A stretch of 64,000 nucleotides of DNA from an uncultured bacterium (GTDB taxonomy: Bacteria > Bacillota_I > Bacilli_A > RFN20 > CAG-826): positions 124,001 through 188,000 of the forward strand of contig CASDXP010000001.1 of NCBI GenBank assembly GCA_949285455.1, written 5' to 3'. This document shows, in pieces, positions 17,313 to 27,377 of the stretch. A program made the position numbers and the translations under genes. The notes below the pieces were generated by a model. That model was not told the origin of the DNA and ran no database searches. It worked only from the letters and a program-made list of their open reading frames with translations. Position 1 is the first letter of the stretch; every line of letters starts with the position of its first letter.

Positions 17313-18661
17313 CGGAAAGTATCCTCCTTCTTATAAGCTGGGGATTTGATGTAAATAATTAAAGAAATTGAAGAAGTAATTATAAATATAATTAATGATA
17401 TCGCCGCCCCGATAGAATAATATTTGTTGTCGATGGAAAGACGATATAACCAGTTAATTAATAAGTCCGTATCATTAGAAACGAAATAACCTTCGGTGGT
17501 TATTGTTGATCTTAAGAAATAGAACACCCCGAAATTATTGAAGTTACCGATGAAAGAAGTGATGAGCGTTGGAGTCGTGGCGAAGACGACGAAAGGTAAA
17601 GTAATATCTTTAAATTGCCTAGCAGATCCCGCGCCATCAATTTTGGCGGCTTCGTATAAATCGCTATTAATATTGCTTAAAATACCAGTCGCTAAAAGCA
17701 TGACGCTAGGAACGGTGAGCCAAGCATTGATTAGTAAACCGATAAATCTTGCCCACCACGTCCCATCTTCTGTCAAGAAAGGAATAGGGTTTCCGCCATT
17801 TGCTGTAATCATATTGTTGATTGGACCACCTTGTGCGAACATAAATTTGAATGCCGTCAAGGTGATAAAGCCAGGAATAGCGTACGCTAAGATAGGAAAT
17901 AAACGCCAGAAGAATTTACCTTTAACAATCTTCTTATTAAGTAAGATTGCAAGCAATAAACCTAAGACATAATTTAATAATGTCGTCGCTACAGCCCAAA
18001 GAATATTCCATCCTAAAATCTTGAAGAACGTTGGACCTATTTCTCCTAAAGAGAAAATTTGTATAAAATTCTCTAAACCAACCCAATCCACTAAGACAGG
18101 AGGAATGTAAGGTTCACCATAATTTGTAAACGCCACTAAGATCATGAAGACGATTGGAATGACGCTGAAGATGATCGTGCCAAGTAATGGGAGGAATAAG
18201 ACTGTTTTATAAAACTTCTTATCCAATAAATCTTTTAAATCATCTTTAAATTTTTTGGGCTTTTCACCCTTTAACACTAATTTAGAAGTATTATTTGCAT
18301 CACGTACATTAGAAATGTAAAGAGCGATAAATAAGATTAAAAGGAAGACGGACATCAAACCTAAAAGTAAGAAGATGACCGAATTATCGCCTCCTTTACC
18401 AGTCCAAGGATCACCTTGTACCGTTCCTAAAGTAAATAAGCCAACAATCCATTGGAAACCGTAGATTGCAAAGAATAAAATACCTAAAATTTCCACGCCA
18501 AGATACATGATGCCTCGTCCTACTTGACGATACATAAATTGGCCTAAGCCCATGAGGCCCATGCTCGCTTTTGTATTAGAATTTGCGACTTTGAAGAAGT
18601 TGATAAAATTCGTCCAAGAATCGCTTATTTTAATTCCTAATTTTTGAAAGGCTCTTTTCAT
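17309..18661 (-). CDS. malF: Maltodextrin ABC transporter permease MalF
   Basis: The 450-residue permease has the EAA loop EAAKIDGAGSARQFKDITLP near residues 338-357. Before the normal six-helix core there are two extra helices (about 50-75 and 95-115) in a 150-residue N-terminal extension. The start is the ATG 7 bases after GGAGGAG; a TTG one codon earlier is possible. It lies 37 bases after the malE stop. Partner of MalG and MalK. Confidence 0.95.
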   Translation of the reverse strand: MKRAFQKLGIKISDSWTNFINFFKVANSNTKASMGLMGLGQFMYRQVGRGIMYLGVEILGILFFAIYGFQWIVGLFTLGTVQGDPWTGKGGDNSVIFLLLGLMSVFLLILFIALYISNVRDANNTSKLVLKGEKPKKFKDDLKDLLDKKFYKTVLFLPLLGTIIFSVIPIVFMILVAFTNYGEPYIPPVLVDWVGLENFIQIFSLGEIGPTFFKILGWNILWAVATTLLNYVLGLLLAILLNKKIVKGKFFWRLFPILAYAIPGFITLTAFKFMFAQGGPINNMITANGGNPIPFLTEDGTWWARFIGLLINAWLTVPSVMLLATGILSNINSDLYEAAKIDGAGSARQFKDITLPFVVFATTPTLITSFIGNFNNFGVFYFLRSTITTEGYFVSNDTDLLINWLYRLSIDNKYYSIGAAISLIIFIITSSISLIIYIKSPAYKKEDTFR

Positions 18662-18701
18662 CAACTTCTCCTCCTTTTACTTTAACAAGTAAATAGTTAT
18701 G

Positions 18702-20165
18702 TTATCTATCTAATAAATGAATCGCATCGTAAATATCTTGCGATAATTGTTCTAAGGCCGCTTGAATTTTATCTAACGTATCATATTTTGCATTCGCACC
18801 GCGGTTTGGATCTGCGGCGACATCAGCCATGAATGAACCGGCTGGAGTCCACACTTGATCGATAGCTTTAATTGAAGGCATAAGGACGATGCTACCATTA
18901 GAAACGCGGTCGAAAAGTTGCTTTGAAAGTTCAGTTGATTCAGCGGCGACGTCGCTTCTAGCTGGAGCAATTTGTAAAATTTCTTCCCTTAATTTTGCCA
19001 TTTCATAAGAAGTAGCGAAATTGATGAACGCTAAGGAAGCATTAGGATATTTTGTATAACTTGACATAGCGTAGCCATTAATGCCACCCATTTGTTTACA
19101 TTCGATCATCTCCTCGCTCGGATTCATCAAATCACCATTCGCTGGTAAATCTGGGAATGGTACACCGATGATATTTTCTTCCGCTAAAGCGGTCGCTTCT
19201 TCTAAACTTAAGCCTTTTTCACTTTGATAAGTTGTAGCTAAAGTTGAAACGATGACACTTCTTACATCAGGCGTGGTCACGCTTGAGAAATATTTACCTG
19301 ACGCCATCGCCCCAGAAATAGCAAGTTTTGCACTATCGTCGATGCAAGCTGCGCTCATCTCCGCGGCAAATTGTCTTAAAACTTGAACTCCAAGTTTTGC
19401 CTCTCCTTTATGTAATCCCACATCTTCATCATCGCGGTTATTATCGCCGAATAAATAACCACCATAACTAAATAAATAACCGCTTGAGAAATAGAAATCA
19501 TTCAAAGAAAATTCGAAACCATATTTCGTATTATCTTGTTCATGATACATCTTAGAAAATTCGTAAAGATCAACTAAATTTTCTACCATATCAGGAACGC
19601 CATTTTGATCATCGTCCCAATTGGTTTGCCAATCCGCTGGCAATAAATCTTTACGATAATAAAGTAAGGGTGATTGAATGTTGAGCGGTACACCAAAGGT
19701 GTAATTTACTCCACCTACTTCAGCTTGATAAGCTGCTTAAGCGGCCTCAGGAATAGCGTTACTTTGATAAGCTTCAATCTTATCGACTGGAAGAGGTGTA
19801 ATATGTTTATCTTGTACCCAACCCATCAAAACATCATTAGCCTGATAGACGACATCTGGTCCATAACCGTAAGGGCCGCTATTAGGTAAGTCAGCGAATT
19901 CACCTTGATTCGCATCGACCGCGGTGATGTTATATTCAGCGTAAGTTTCATTGAAGGCTTCTAACAATTCATCGAGATAGCCCATCTTGATGGCCGTGTC
20001 ATTTTCGACAACTTTAATCGTTGCCCCTACTTCCAAATTGCCATCGAACTTATCGAAGACTCCTACATCTCCGCCATCATCAGGATCGTCCCCACCTCCG
20101 CAACTAGCGAGTCCTAGAACTAAAACGGACAATAATAATGTGGAAAAAAGTTTCTTACTTCTCAT
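18702..20165 (-). pseudogene. malE: Maltodextrin-binding lipoprotein malE split by an in-frame TAA
   Basis: The gene starts with a lipoprotein signal (LLLSVLVLGLASCGGG, lipobox LASC) and a Gly/Asp-rich linker, after a TAAGGAGG site. At residue 143 the frame meets TAA (19737-19739). The same frame then runs on without a shift to 18702, coding AAYQAEVGGVNYTFGVPL and the whole C-terminal lobe. The total is 487 codons, a normal length for the family. Only one codon is wrong, so this is a nonsense mutation, a base-calling error or a readthrough site. Both flanking transporter and enzyme genes are intact, which favours a very recent mutation or an error. Confidence 0.9.
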
Positions 20166-21873
20166 AGTTTTTTACCTCCTTAGTGATAATAAATCCTTCA
20201 TGTAGTAAGTTTTTAAAATTGTAGTTATTTGCTAAGACAATTTCCCCTTTAGGTAAAATTGTTTTGATTTCGTTTGATAAATTGACGTATAAAGTTATAA
20301 CTTTGTTTTCATTAAATCTTTTCAAAATAAATACACCATTTTTTTCTTCGATGCTAATATCTAATTCGTTCATCTTCTCTTCTTTATGGAGAGTAAGCAA
20401 AGATTTAATCATCTCATTAATCTTTTTATCCCACTTATTTTCATCCCAAATAAAACAAGCGCGATTAAGTGGATCATAGCCACCATCTAAACCAATTTCA
20501 TCTCCGTAATATAAGCAAGGCACACCAATGTAGGTGTAAAGTAAAGCATAAGCGATAAGATAACGGTTGACATTATGTTTACAATCTTCTAAAAAGCGAT
20601 CGACATCGTGGCTAGAAAGTAAATTTAATAAGTTATAATTGACGTTATGTTTATACCTAAATAAATTCGAAATTAAACGATTTTTAAACGTTTTCGCGTC
20701 ACTTTTCTCGTACGCAACATAATTTAAAACTTCTTTCGTAAAAGCATAATTCATGATGCTATCGAATTCAAAGCCTGTATTTAAATACGTATGAGCGTTA
20801 TGCCAATTTTCCCCTAATAAGACGATATCTTTTTTTATCTTTTTCAGTTCGAATCTGAATTTTAGCCAGAAAGTATGAGGGATTTCATCGCTCACATCGA
20901 GTCTAAAACCATCGATATGATAATTTAAGACGTAGTGCTTCGCTACCTCGATAATATAATCTTGCACTTCTTCATTATTTAAATTCAATCTTGGTAAATT
21001 GGGACAACTAGCGAAAGTCTCATAATTTTTCTTACTTTCATCAACTTTTTCCCCATCGATGAAAAACCAATGGTAATATTTGGAATCTTTGCCTTTTTCT
21101 TTCACATCTTTAAAAGCGAAAAATTCATCGGAGACATGATTGAACACACCATCGAGTAAAATGATCATATCTTTCTTGTGAAGTTCTTCCACTAAAGAAG
21201 ATAAATCTTCTTCACTACCAAAATCTTCGCTAATCTTATAATAATCGATCGTATCGTATTTATGATTGGAATACGACTTGAAAATAGGCGTCAAATAAAG
21301 AGCGTTAATGCCGAGACCTAGAAGATAATCAAGCTTTTGTTTAACGCCCATTAAATTGCCGCCGGCGATCGTTTTAGAAGTCACTTTATCGCCCCAGGAA
21401 ATATTTATGCGAGGATTAACATTTGAGGGATCATTATAAAATCTATCGACAAAAATTTGATAGAAACGACGATTTTGCAAAATAGGATTAACTTTAATGA
21501 TATCTAATGGATTGATGAATGAAACTTGAAAGAAATCGTAAAATCCTTTCGAGATATCGTAAGTTTCAGACACGCCACTTTCGCTAAAATAATAAATTTT
21601 ATGATCTTGTAAGGTCAACTTGAAAACGTAGGCAAAGCGTTTATCTTTCAATTTGATCCTACGCACGTAATAATCGTAAATATCGTCGTGACAAATTTTA
21701 GGCATAACTAAAGTTTTCACACATTCATGAAATGAATATTTATCGTTATACACTAATTCAACTTTCGCAATGTCATCATCTTTCTTAGTTAACAAACGAA
21801 TTTCTACTTCATCTTCGCTTGTAGCAAAAGAATAGATCGAATCACTTTTATGTCTTAAAGCTGCTTTGTCCAT
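20155..21873 (-). CDS. GH13 neopullulanase/cyclomaltodextrinase-like enzyme (copy 1)
   Basis: The 572-residue paralogue of the enzyme at the other end of the operon shows the same order: N-terminal beta domain, LLDGVFNHVS, GFRLDVSDE (nucleophile), LLGENWH (acid/base) and SSHDVDR. It has no signal peptide and should act on maltodextrins in the cytosol. It is first in the operon, with an AAAAGGAAAC site before its ATG, and its end overlaps malE by 11 bases. The start is back-to-back with the LacI-type regulator. Confidence 0.93.
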   Translation of the reverse strand: MDKAALRHKSDSIYSFATSEDEVEIRLLTKKDDDIAKVELVYNDKYSFHECVKTLVMPKICHDDIYDYYVRRIKLKDKRFAYVFKLTLQDHKIYYFSESGVSETYDISKGFYDFFQVSFINPLDIIKVNPILQNRRFYQIFVDRFYNDPSNVNPRINISWGDKVTSKTIAGGNLMGVKQKLDYLLGLGINALYLTPIFKSYSNHKYDTIDYYKISEDFGSEEDLSSLVEELHKKDMIILLDGVFNHVSDEFFAFKDVKEKGKDSKYYHWFFIDGEKVDESKKNYETFASCPNLPRLNLNNEEVQDYIIEVAKHYVLNYHIDGFRLDVSDEIPHTFWLKFRFELKKIKKDIVLLGENWHNAHTYLNTGFEFDSIMNYAFTKEVLNYVAYEKSDAKTFKNRLISNLFRYKHNVNYNLLNLLSSHDVDRFLEDCKHNVNRYLIAYALLYTYIGVPCLYYGDEIGLDGGYDPLNRACFIWDENKWDKKINEMIKSLLTLHKEEKMNELDISIEEKNGVFILKRFNENKVITLYVNLSNEIKTILPKGEIVLANNYNFKNLLHEGFIITKEVKNYEK

Positions 21874-21921
21874 AAAATGTTTCCTTTTTTAAATATGAAG
21901 AATAAGTTAGAATTATTTTTG

Positions 21922-22707
21922 ATGAAGAAGAAGATTACTATGCAAGATATCGCCAAGATGTGTGGCGTCAGTGTCGCAAGTGTTTCTTACGTCTTAAACG
22001 ACAAGAAGGATTCGCGTATCACCGAAGCGACGAAGCAGAAGATCTTACAGATCGCTAATCTTTACATGTATCGCTCTAATCCTTATGCAAGAAGTCTAGC
22101 CACCGGCGAAATTCATAACATCCTTTTCTTCTACGGTGAGAATGACTTTCCTCTTTACCAAGCGGAAGTTTTAACTTTCATCAATCATCTTTCCACTCAT
22201 CTAAGACCTTATAAATACAATATCACAATCGCTCCTAACAATATGATTGCGAAATATAACTACGTTGACGCTATCATCACTTACCGTGTCGATAAAGAAA
22301 CTTTTACCAAACTTGGAGAATTAAATTTTATTCCTTTAATTTCCATCGATTGTCTTATCGAAGATAATCTTTTCTTTGAAATCAACAATTCTTTCAAATC
22401 TTTAAATCCTAATGGATTTACTTATTTTTCATTACCTTATTTAGATCTTAAGACTATCTCTTCTTTAAAAGAACGTTTTGATATTCATTTCATCCAAGAT
22501 TTCAAATCCTTAGAGGAAGAAGTGAAGAAATTAGATAAACCTTTGATCGTCTTCAATGCATCTTTACATCATTATCTAGATGTCTTAAATGTCAAACATA
22601 GTTTCTATGACGTCGATAAATTAGAGAAATTTGACGCTATCATCGAAGCTTTAAATTTAGCCATCAATCGCGAAGAGAGCGAGAAACATCAATATTTCAT
22701 CGATTAA
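21922..22707 (+). CDS. LacI-family regulator of the maltodextrin locus
   Basis: The 261-residue protein begins MKKKITMQDIAKMCGVSVAS, a LacI helix-turn-helix, followed by the hinge region RSNPYARSLATG. The sensor domain is short (about 200 residues against 270 or more), so ligand binding may differ. An upstream in-frame ATG at 21877 would add 15 residues and nearly abut the divergent GH13 start; the start at 21922 fits the family better. No ribosome binding site is seen, but TAGAAT lies 8 bases before it. A matching operator lies upstream of the lipoprotein gene at 24237. Confidence 0.88.
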   Translation: MKKKITMQDIAKMCGVSVASVSYVLNDKKDSRITEATKQKILQIANLYMYRSNPYARSLATGEIHNILFFYGENDFPLYQAEVLTFINHLSTHLRPYKYNITIAPNNMIAKYNYVDAIITYRVDKETFTKLGELNFIPLISIDCLIEDNLFFEINNSFKSLNPNGFTYFSLPYLDLKTISSLKERFDIHFIQDFKSLEEEVKKLDKPLIVFNASLHHYLDVLNVKHSFYDVDKLEKFDAIIEALNLAINREESEKHQYFID

Positions 22708-22710
22708 CCA

Positions 22711-22741
22711 TGGGTGCGGTAAGAAGGATAATCCGCACCCA
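22711..22741. terminator. Bidirectional hairpin between convergent genes
   Basis: A 9-bp stem TGGGTGCGG / CCGCACCCA with a 13-base loop lies between the LacI stop and the lipoprotein stop. T runs are weak on both sides, so efficiency is uncertain. Confidence 0.65.
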
Positions 22742-22761
22742 CAGTTTTCAAATGTTTAGAA

Positions 22762-24237
22762 TTAGACTACCGGAGTAATCGTGATGATGTGAGAGTACGT
22801 GTCGATGGAAATGTTATATTGACCAGGAGTGTTGAAGACAATATTTGCCGCACTTAGATCATAGGAAGCATCCGCCACCGCAACGTAAGCTGAGCCGAAG
22901 AAATCGACGTATGGGCTTGCAAGTTCAGCATTGTAATATTGAATACCTAATTGCTCACCAGCAGCACTCACAGTAATTGGAGTAGCAAGTTCCATAACAT
23001 CAGGATCAACCGCATTTTGCGTGAGTTTCAAACTTTCATCGATACCCCAACTTCTTCCGCCGAAATTACCATCGACGTAATAAGAAGCAACAGTTGGTGT
23101 ATATTCATCATTCTTCGTCACTTCTAATGTTTCTGCTTCCGCATCGTAAGTAAAGCTATAATAACCATCTACGACTACTTTCATATTAGCTTCGCCTGTG
23201 ACGAGGGCTTTACTTTCTTCCGTCAAGTTAGAGCCGCGAATATAAGCATTACCTTCACTTACTTCACCACTAGCAGTATCGGTAACTATGGAAGCAAACA
23301 TAAATTCATCGCTCGCTCTTAAATAAACATTATTTAAAGTATGGATACCATCGGTTTCGACCATCAAGGTGTGATCATTTTGTAAATCTGCCCAAGAAGT
23401 AATTTCAGCACCTTTCATGAAGAAGGTCGTCGTCGTCTCTGGTCTAGATTCCGTCGAATCGCCAACTCTAACCCACTCTAATGTATCGTAGTAGTTACGA
23501 TTGTCATAAGTTTCTGGTGAATCATCTTTTTGGAAATCGCCAGCTGGATAAGTCGTGAGCGTGAATTTGTAACGACCATCGACATTCGCCGTAATATTAG
23601 AGGTGTAATTATCCGCACCTAAACCACCGCCGACGGAGAAATATTCCGTTCCATCACGAGTTGGTTCAACTAAGTAACCGCCACCTCTTTGATGGCCCCA
23701 AGAAACAGCACCAGTTTCTTCATCGATAACAGGATCTGTGAATTGGAATTGATCGCCACTAAATAAGTTAATTTCAATGGTGTAGATGTTCGCACTATCA
23801 TTATCTTCTTTGACCATATAATGTTCATCGTTGAACACAGTACCCCAGTTAGAGGCTCTCAATAATTCCGTTTGACCACTACCCGCCAATGCCCAGCGAC
23901 GCGTGTCTTCTTGATAAGAGACAAAGGAACCAAAGATCGATAAATCATCGGTGACTGGCGTCGTAAAATCGTAAGCATGCGTTAACGTTGGTTCACCATA
24001 CCAGCCAAGGAAAGTCTTATCGGTGACTGTATCGCTTGGATCCCATTCAGGAGCGGTTTTCCCATCTTCTACTTCTTCGGTGTGAAGAACAGTTTCTCCA
24101 TCAAGATAGGAGACCGTATGTGTTTCATCATCCCCACCTGGACCAGGTCCTGGATCTGGATCATCGCATGAAGAAACCCCCATGACGAGCGCCACTCCAC
24201 ATAAAAGTGGCAAAATTGTGAATAGCTTTCTTTTCAT
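22762..24237 (-). CDS. Carbohydrate-binding-type surface lipoprotein
   Basis: The 491-residue protein has a lipoprotein signal ending in VSSC and a DPDPGPGPGG linker. An InlB-B-like repeat follows at about residues 40-110 (KTFLGWYGEP...YDFTTPVTDD), then at least three beta-rich modules with aromatic motifs such as GRYKFTLTTY and GYYSFTYDAE. These resemble starch-binding outer modules of the SusE/CBM kind. The start is the second ATG, 7 bases after GGAGG. A LacI-type operator overlaps its promoter, which ties it to maltodextrin use. The exact ligand is inferred. Confidence 0.75.
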   Translation of the reverse strand: MKRKLFTILPLLCGVALVMGVSSCDDPDPGPGPGGDDETHTVSYLDGETVLHTEEVEDGKTAPEWDPSDTVTDKTFLGWYGEPTLTHAYDFTTPVTDDLSIFGSFVSYQEDTRRWALAGSGQTELLRASNWGTVFNDEHYMVKEDNDSANIYTIEINLFSGDQFQFTDPVIDEETGAVSWGHQRGGGYLVEPTRDGTEYFSVGGGLGADNYTSNITANVDGRYKFTLTTYPAGDFQKDDSPETYDNRNYYDTLEWVRVGDSTESRPETTTTFFMKGAEITSWADLQNDHTLMVETDGIHTLNNVYLRASDEFMFASIVTDTASGEVSEGNAYIRGSNLTEESKALVTGEANMKVVVDGYYSFTYDAEAETLEVTKNDEYTPTVASYYVDGNFGGRSWGIDESLKLTQNAVDPDVMELATPITVSAAGEQLGIQYYNAELASPYVDFFGSAYVAVADASYDLSAANIVFNTPGQYNISIDTYSHIITITPVV

Positions 24238-24270
24238 TAGCATTCCTCCAAATGTGTGCCTAATCGCTAC

Positions 24271-24288
24271 TGCTTAAACGTTTAAGCA
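24271..24288 (-). promoter_or_regulatory. Perfect LacI-type operator palindrome
   Basis: TGCTTAAACGTTTAAGCA is an exact 18-bp palindrome with a central CG, the hallmark of LacI-family operators. It begins 15 bases after the -10 box and 34 bases before the start codon, so a bound repressor would block early elongation or initiation. Confidence 0.85.
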
Positions 24289-24302
24289 CTTTCTTTACTT
24301 AC

Positions 24303-24331
24303 ATCATAATGGCAAAATTTCACCATTGCAA
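24303..24331 (-). promoter_or_regulatory. Promoter of the carbohydrate-binding lipoprotein gene
   Basis: On the reverse strand TTGCAA (24331-24326) and TATGAT (24308-24303) are separated by exactly 17 bases, followed by the operator. It is the best consensus promoter in the window. Confidence 0.75.
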
Positions 24332-24454
24332 ATAAATTTTTTTCATAAATTTTTTCGCTTATTTTTTTTAAGCAGAGACCTCTTTTTCCTTAATATATTA
24401 AACATTTAATAATAAAGAAAAGACTTGAGAAAATTTCATAAAAAATTAAGCAGA

Positions 24455-24488
24455 TAAAAAGGCTAGGAAATTTAATTTAACCCTAGCC
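24455..24488 (-). terminator. Rho-independent terminator after the 953-residue gene
   Basis: On the reverse strand GGCTAGG and CCTAGCC form a 7-bp stem around a 14-base loop, followed by TTTTTATC. Confidence 0.85.
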
Positions 24489-24515
24489 TCAAGAGTGAAA
24501 AGAGTTGAACTTCGA

Positions 24516-27377
24516 TTAAGCTTTTACTTCGCTAATCTTAGTGACCCCTAATTCATCATTTTGATGTAAGGTTATGAAGTTATTCATCTTACTCATATCT
24601 AATTCTTCACCTAAATTTACTAAATTTAAGGATGCGTTAAGAGAAATATGTACACCGACATTAATGTTAAGAGTAACATCGATGCCTTTTAATTGTTTGT
24701 TCACTTCATCCGCGTAAACTTTGATGAGAATATTATTTAAATCTTCGTTTTTAGTTAGTTCATAAAGATTGAAATCGAGATAGAAATATTGACCAGTAGA
24801 ATTATATTCTAAGTCGTTAATTAAATTTTCGTAATGGATAATTTGACCTTCCGTATTAGGCGTAGAAGTTTCGATCATATTAAGATACATGTCACGTAAA
24901 TCTAAGATGAACTCTAACATGTAATCTAAGATATTATTAAAGAAGGTATCTAAATCCACGACTTGGGTGTAAGTGACATCGTATTTAGAACCAAATAGGC
25001 TTTTCTTTTGATCGTAATCCGTCTTCTCTAAATAGATGAGACCGTCTTCATAATAAATTGCCGCACTTCTTTCGATGTTCAATAAACTTGATTGAATATA
25101 ATCTGTATTATCGTTCACTGCGGCGATGACAGGCACATCAGGCAAATCAACCGCTAAAGAGACGTTACCGGCATCATTTTTAATTTTGATATCGACTGGT
25201 AAATCGACATTCATAATGTTGAGAAGATTCAAATTGACGTTCCCGCTAAAATGGTAGTCGTTATAAACTGCGGTATTGATACCTAATTCAAGGAACAATC
25301 TTAAATCGTTAAAATCGAAATAAGTATCGGAGATTTTAAGTCTACTTTCTTCTAAAGAAGCATCGTAAGCTTTTAGATCTAAAGAAATATTTAACGTTTC
25401 ACTTCCAAACGTCACGTTAGAAATATCTAGACCATATAAATTAGATTCATCGTAACGAATAGAAATCGACATATTTAAATCATCAAATCCTAATAACGCT
25501 CCAGAAAGATTGAAGGAAATAAGCGTAGAGGTGACATTTAAATTAGAAATGCTTGGTGTCGCTAAAAGTAAACCATAATCCCCTCCAATTAAAGCAGTAT
25601 ATAAAGGAGTAGATTCAATCATCGTAATAATATCACCAAATAATTCCATGAAATGTTCATCGCGGTTATTGATGACATCTTTTATCATCTTAAAAACATC
25701 CTCGATAGCGTTCCCATCCATCTTGGCTCTTAAATTGGAGTTATAAGCCATGAGTAAATTATTATCTTTACGGTAATCAGCTTGGATACGATGTGCGTAA
25801 TTAGAGCGATCCACTAAGGTGACTTCACCAAAACCAAATTTTTCATAGACGTCGAATTGGAAGCCACCATCTAACGTCAATTTAGGTGTATCGATATCGC
25901 TAGATACCATTTCCCCTGCTAATTCGATTCTAAATTGATTTTGTTTGGTCAAGTTAAAAATTGTCGGCACTAAGTTGAACGCCGGATCGATCGCCACATA
26001 TTTACTTACTTCTGGCGATTTGAGATCGTAGGCTAATTGATTTAAAATTAAATCAAAATGATAACCACCGAAACTGACATCTTTTAAAGAAATACCAATT
26101 AACGAATCTGAAGAAGAAAGCGATAAACTAAATTCTTCCATCTCTAGACCAAAAATTGATAAATCGAATGTAATAGTCGTAATTTCTTGGCTCACTTCGA
26201 TCTTTTTAATCCAACTATTTAAATTTTCTAGATTAGTTAAGATGTTCATAATTTCATCCATCGCTAAGCCATCAGAAACACTTGTGAGGAAATTAGATAA
26301 CGCTTCATCACCAATTTGTTGGAGTAGATAAGACACTAAGGAAGCGATAGATTCCGCTTGGACGCTGATGAAATTGACATCACCTTGATTTAGATAGATT
26401 GTCTTATCTAAATAATAAAGTTCAAAGTTATGACTTCTAGCGTTCTCATTTAAACTAAAATCTAAAGCGTATTGATTATTCGTTAAATCGAAAGATAAAT
26501 CACCCGCTAAATCGATGAGAGGTAATAAGTTTTCATCTTTCATTGATACATTTAAATTAAATGTATTTGTCTTAGAATTAAACGTATGATATAAATTCTT
26601 AAATAAGTTAGTTAAAGGTTCCATACTTTGATAAACTGGTGAACCTTCGACACTTTCAGGACTGACGATCGGACTAGTAGAACTAGTTCTAGTAATATCG
26701 ACATCTAAGAAAGCGAACATATCTTGATAGAAGAACTTGTTCGTTCTTAAACCGGTGAATTCATAATTGAAATCAGATTTAAAAAATAAAGAAATATTTT
26801 CGTCGATGGCAAGTTCAAAAACGTAACCATCTGGATCCACTAACGGTTCCATGGCTTCAATTTTACCTAGTAAGCCTGCTAAATCTAAATTTACTAAGGA
26901 ATCAGGTAAAGCAACGTTAATATTTAAAGACGATAACATGTCGATAAAACTTAAGATATTTGCGTTACTCATCTTTAGATGAGAATCGTTATAATCTAAA
27001 AATAATGTTTCATCGATGTAAGTCGCACTTGCGTTAACTTTAGAACCACCAAAATTGATATCTAAATCGCCTTTAATTTTTAAATTGGTTAAATCGCTCG
27101 CATCCGCGCTCGCATCAATTAAGACCTTGCCTTGACTTAAAGAAGGCTGATAAGTAAAACTAAGTTCACCATCGACGTCAAACGTCTCAAGCGAAGTAAG
27201 TGAAGACATTAAAATTTCGCTTGGTTTCAAGGGCGGTTCAGGATCTGGTTCAATGGGGGTTGGCCCAACGCTTTGTGAACCGATGGCCATACATAGGTAA
27301 TAACTTCCAAAGCCTGAAGCTGTTAGCAAAACTAAAAAAGTTGCCGTCTGCTTTAAAAATCCTTTCATCTTTTTCAT
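24516..27377 (-). CDS. Large exported beta-repeat protein
   Basis: I do not recognise a named family for this 953-residue protein. It starts with a signal or anchor helix (residues 9-30) and a Pro-rich linker (PTPIEPDPEPPLKPSE). The rest is soluble and beta-rich. The same pattern returns at least four times (near residues 60, 270, 500 and 720): a strand series such as DGELSFTYQ, a DLDINFGG-type strand, then a short YIDETLFLDYND-type hairpin. This recalls the LolA/LppX fold of lipid-binding lipoproteins, repeated in tandem, but that is an inference. It overlaps the upstream gene by 4 bases and ends at a clear terminator. Confidence 0.6.
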   Translation of the reverse strand: MKKMKGFLKQTATFLVLLTASGFGSYYLCMAIGSQSVGPTPIEPDPEPPLKPSEILMSSLTSLETFDVDGELSFTYQPSLSQGKVLIDASADASDLTNLKIKGDLDINFGGSKVNASATYIDETLFLDYNDSHLKMSNANILSFIDMLSSLNINVALPDSLVNLDLAGLLGKIEAMEPLVDPDGYVFELAIDENISLFFKSDFNYEFTGLRTNKFFYQDMFAFLDVDITRTSSTSPIVSPESVEGSPVYQSMEPLTNLFKNLYHTFNSKTNTFNLNVSMKDENLLPLIDLAGDLSFDLTNNQYALDFSLNENARSHNFELYYLDKTIYLNQGDVNFISVQAESIASLVSYLLQQIGDEALSNFLTSVSDGLAMDEIMNILTNLENLNSWIKKIEVSQEITTITFDLSIFGLEMEEFSLSLSSSDSLIGISLKDVSFGGYHFDLILNQLAYDLKSPEVSKYVAIDPAFNLVPTIFNLTKQNQFRIELAGEMVSSDIDTPKLTLDGGFQFDVYEKFGFGEVTLVDRSNYAHRIQADYRKDNNLLMAYNSNLRAKMDGNAIEDVFKMIKDVINNRDEHFMELFGDIITMIESTPLYTALIGGDYGLLLATPSISNLNVTSTLISFNLSGALLGFDDLNMSISIRYDESNLYGLDISNVTFGSETLNISLDLKAYDASLEESRLKISDTYFDFNDLRLFLELGINTAVYNDYHFSGNVNLNLLNIMNVDLPVDIKIKNDAGNVSLAVDLPDVPVIAAVNDNTDYIQSSLLNIERSAAIYYEDGLIYLEKTDYDQKKSLFGSKYDVTYTQVVDLDTFFNNILDYMLEFILDLRDMYLNMIETSTPNTEGQIIHYENLINDLEYNSTGQYFYLDFNLYELTKNEDLNNILIKVYADEVNKQLKGIDVTLNINVGVHISLNASLNLVNLGEELDMSKMNNFITLHQNDELGVTKISEVKA

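Noticed and set aside
19640-20165. Two separate genes for the halves of malE
   Set aside because: The frame is continuous across the TAA and the downstream half has no ribosome binding site; it would need to start at an internal TTG.
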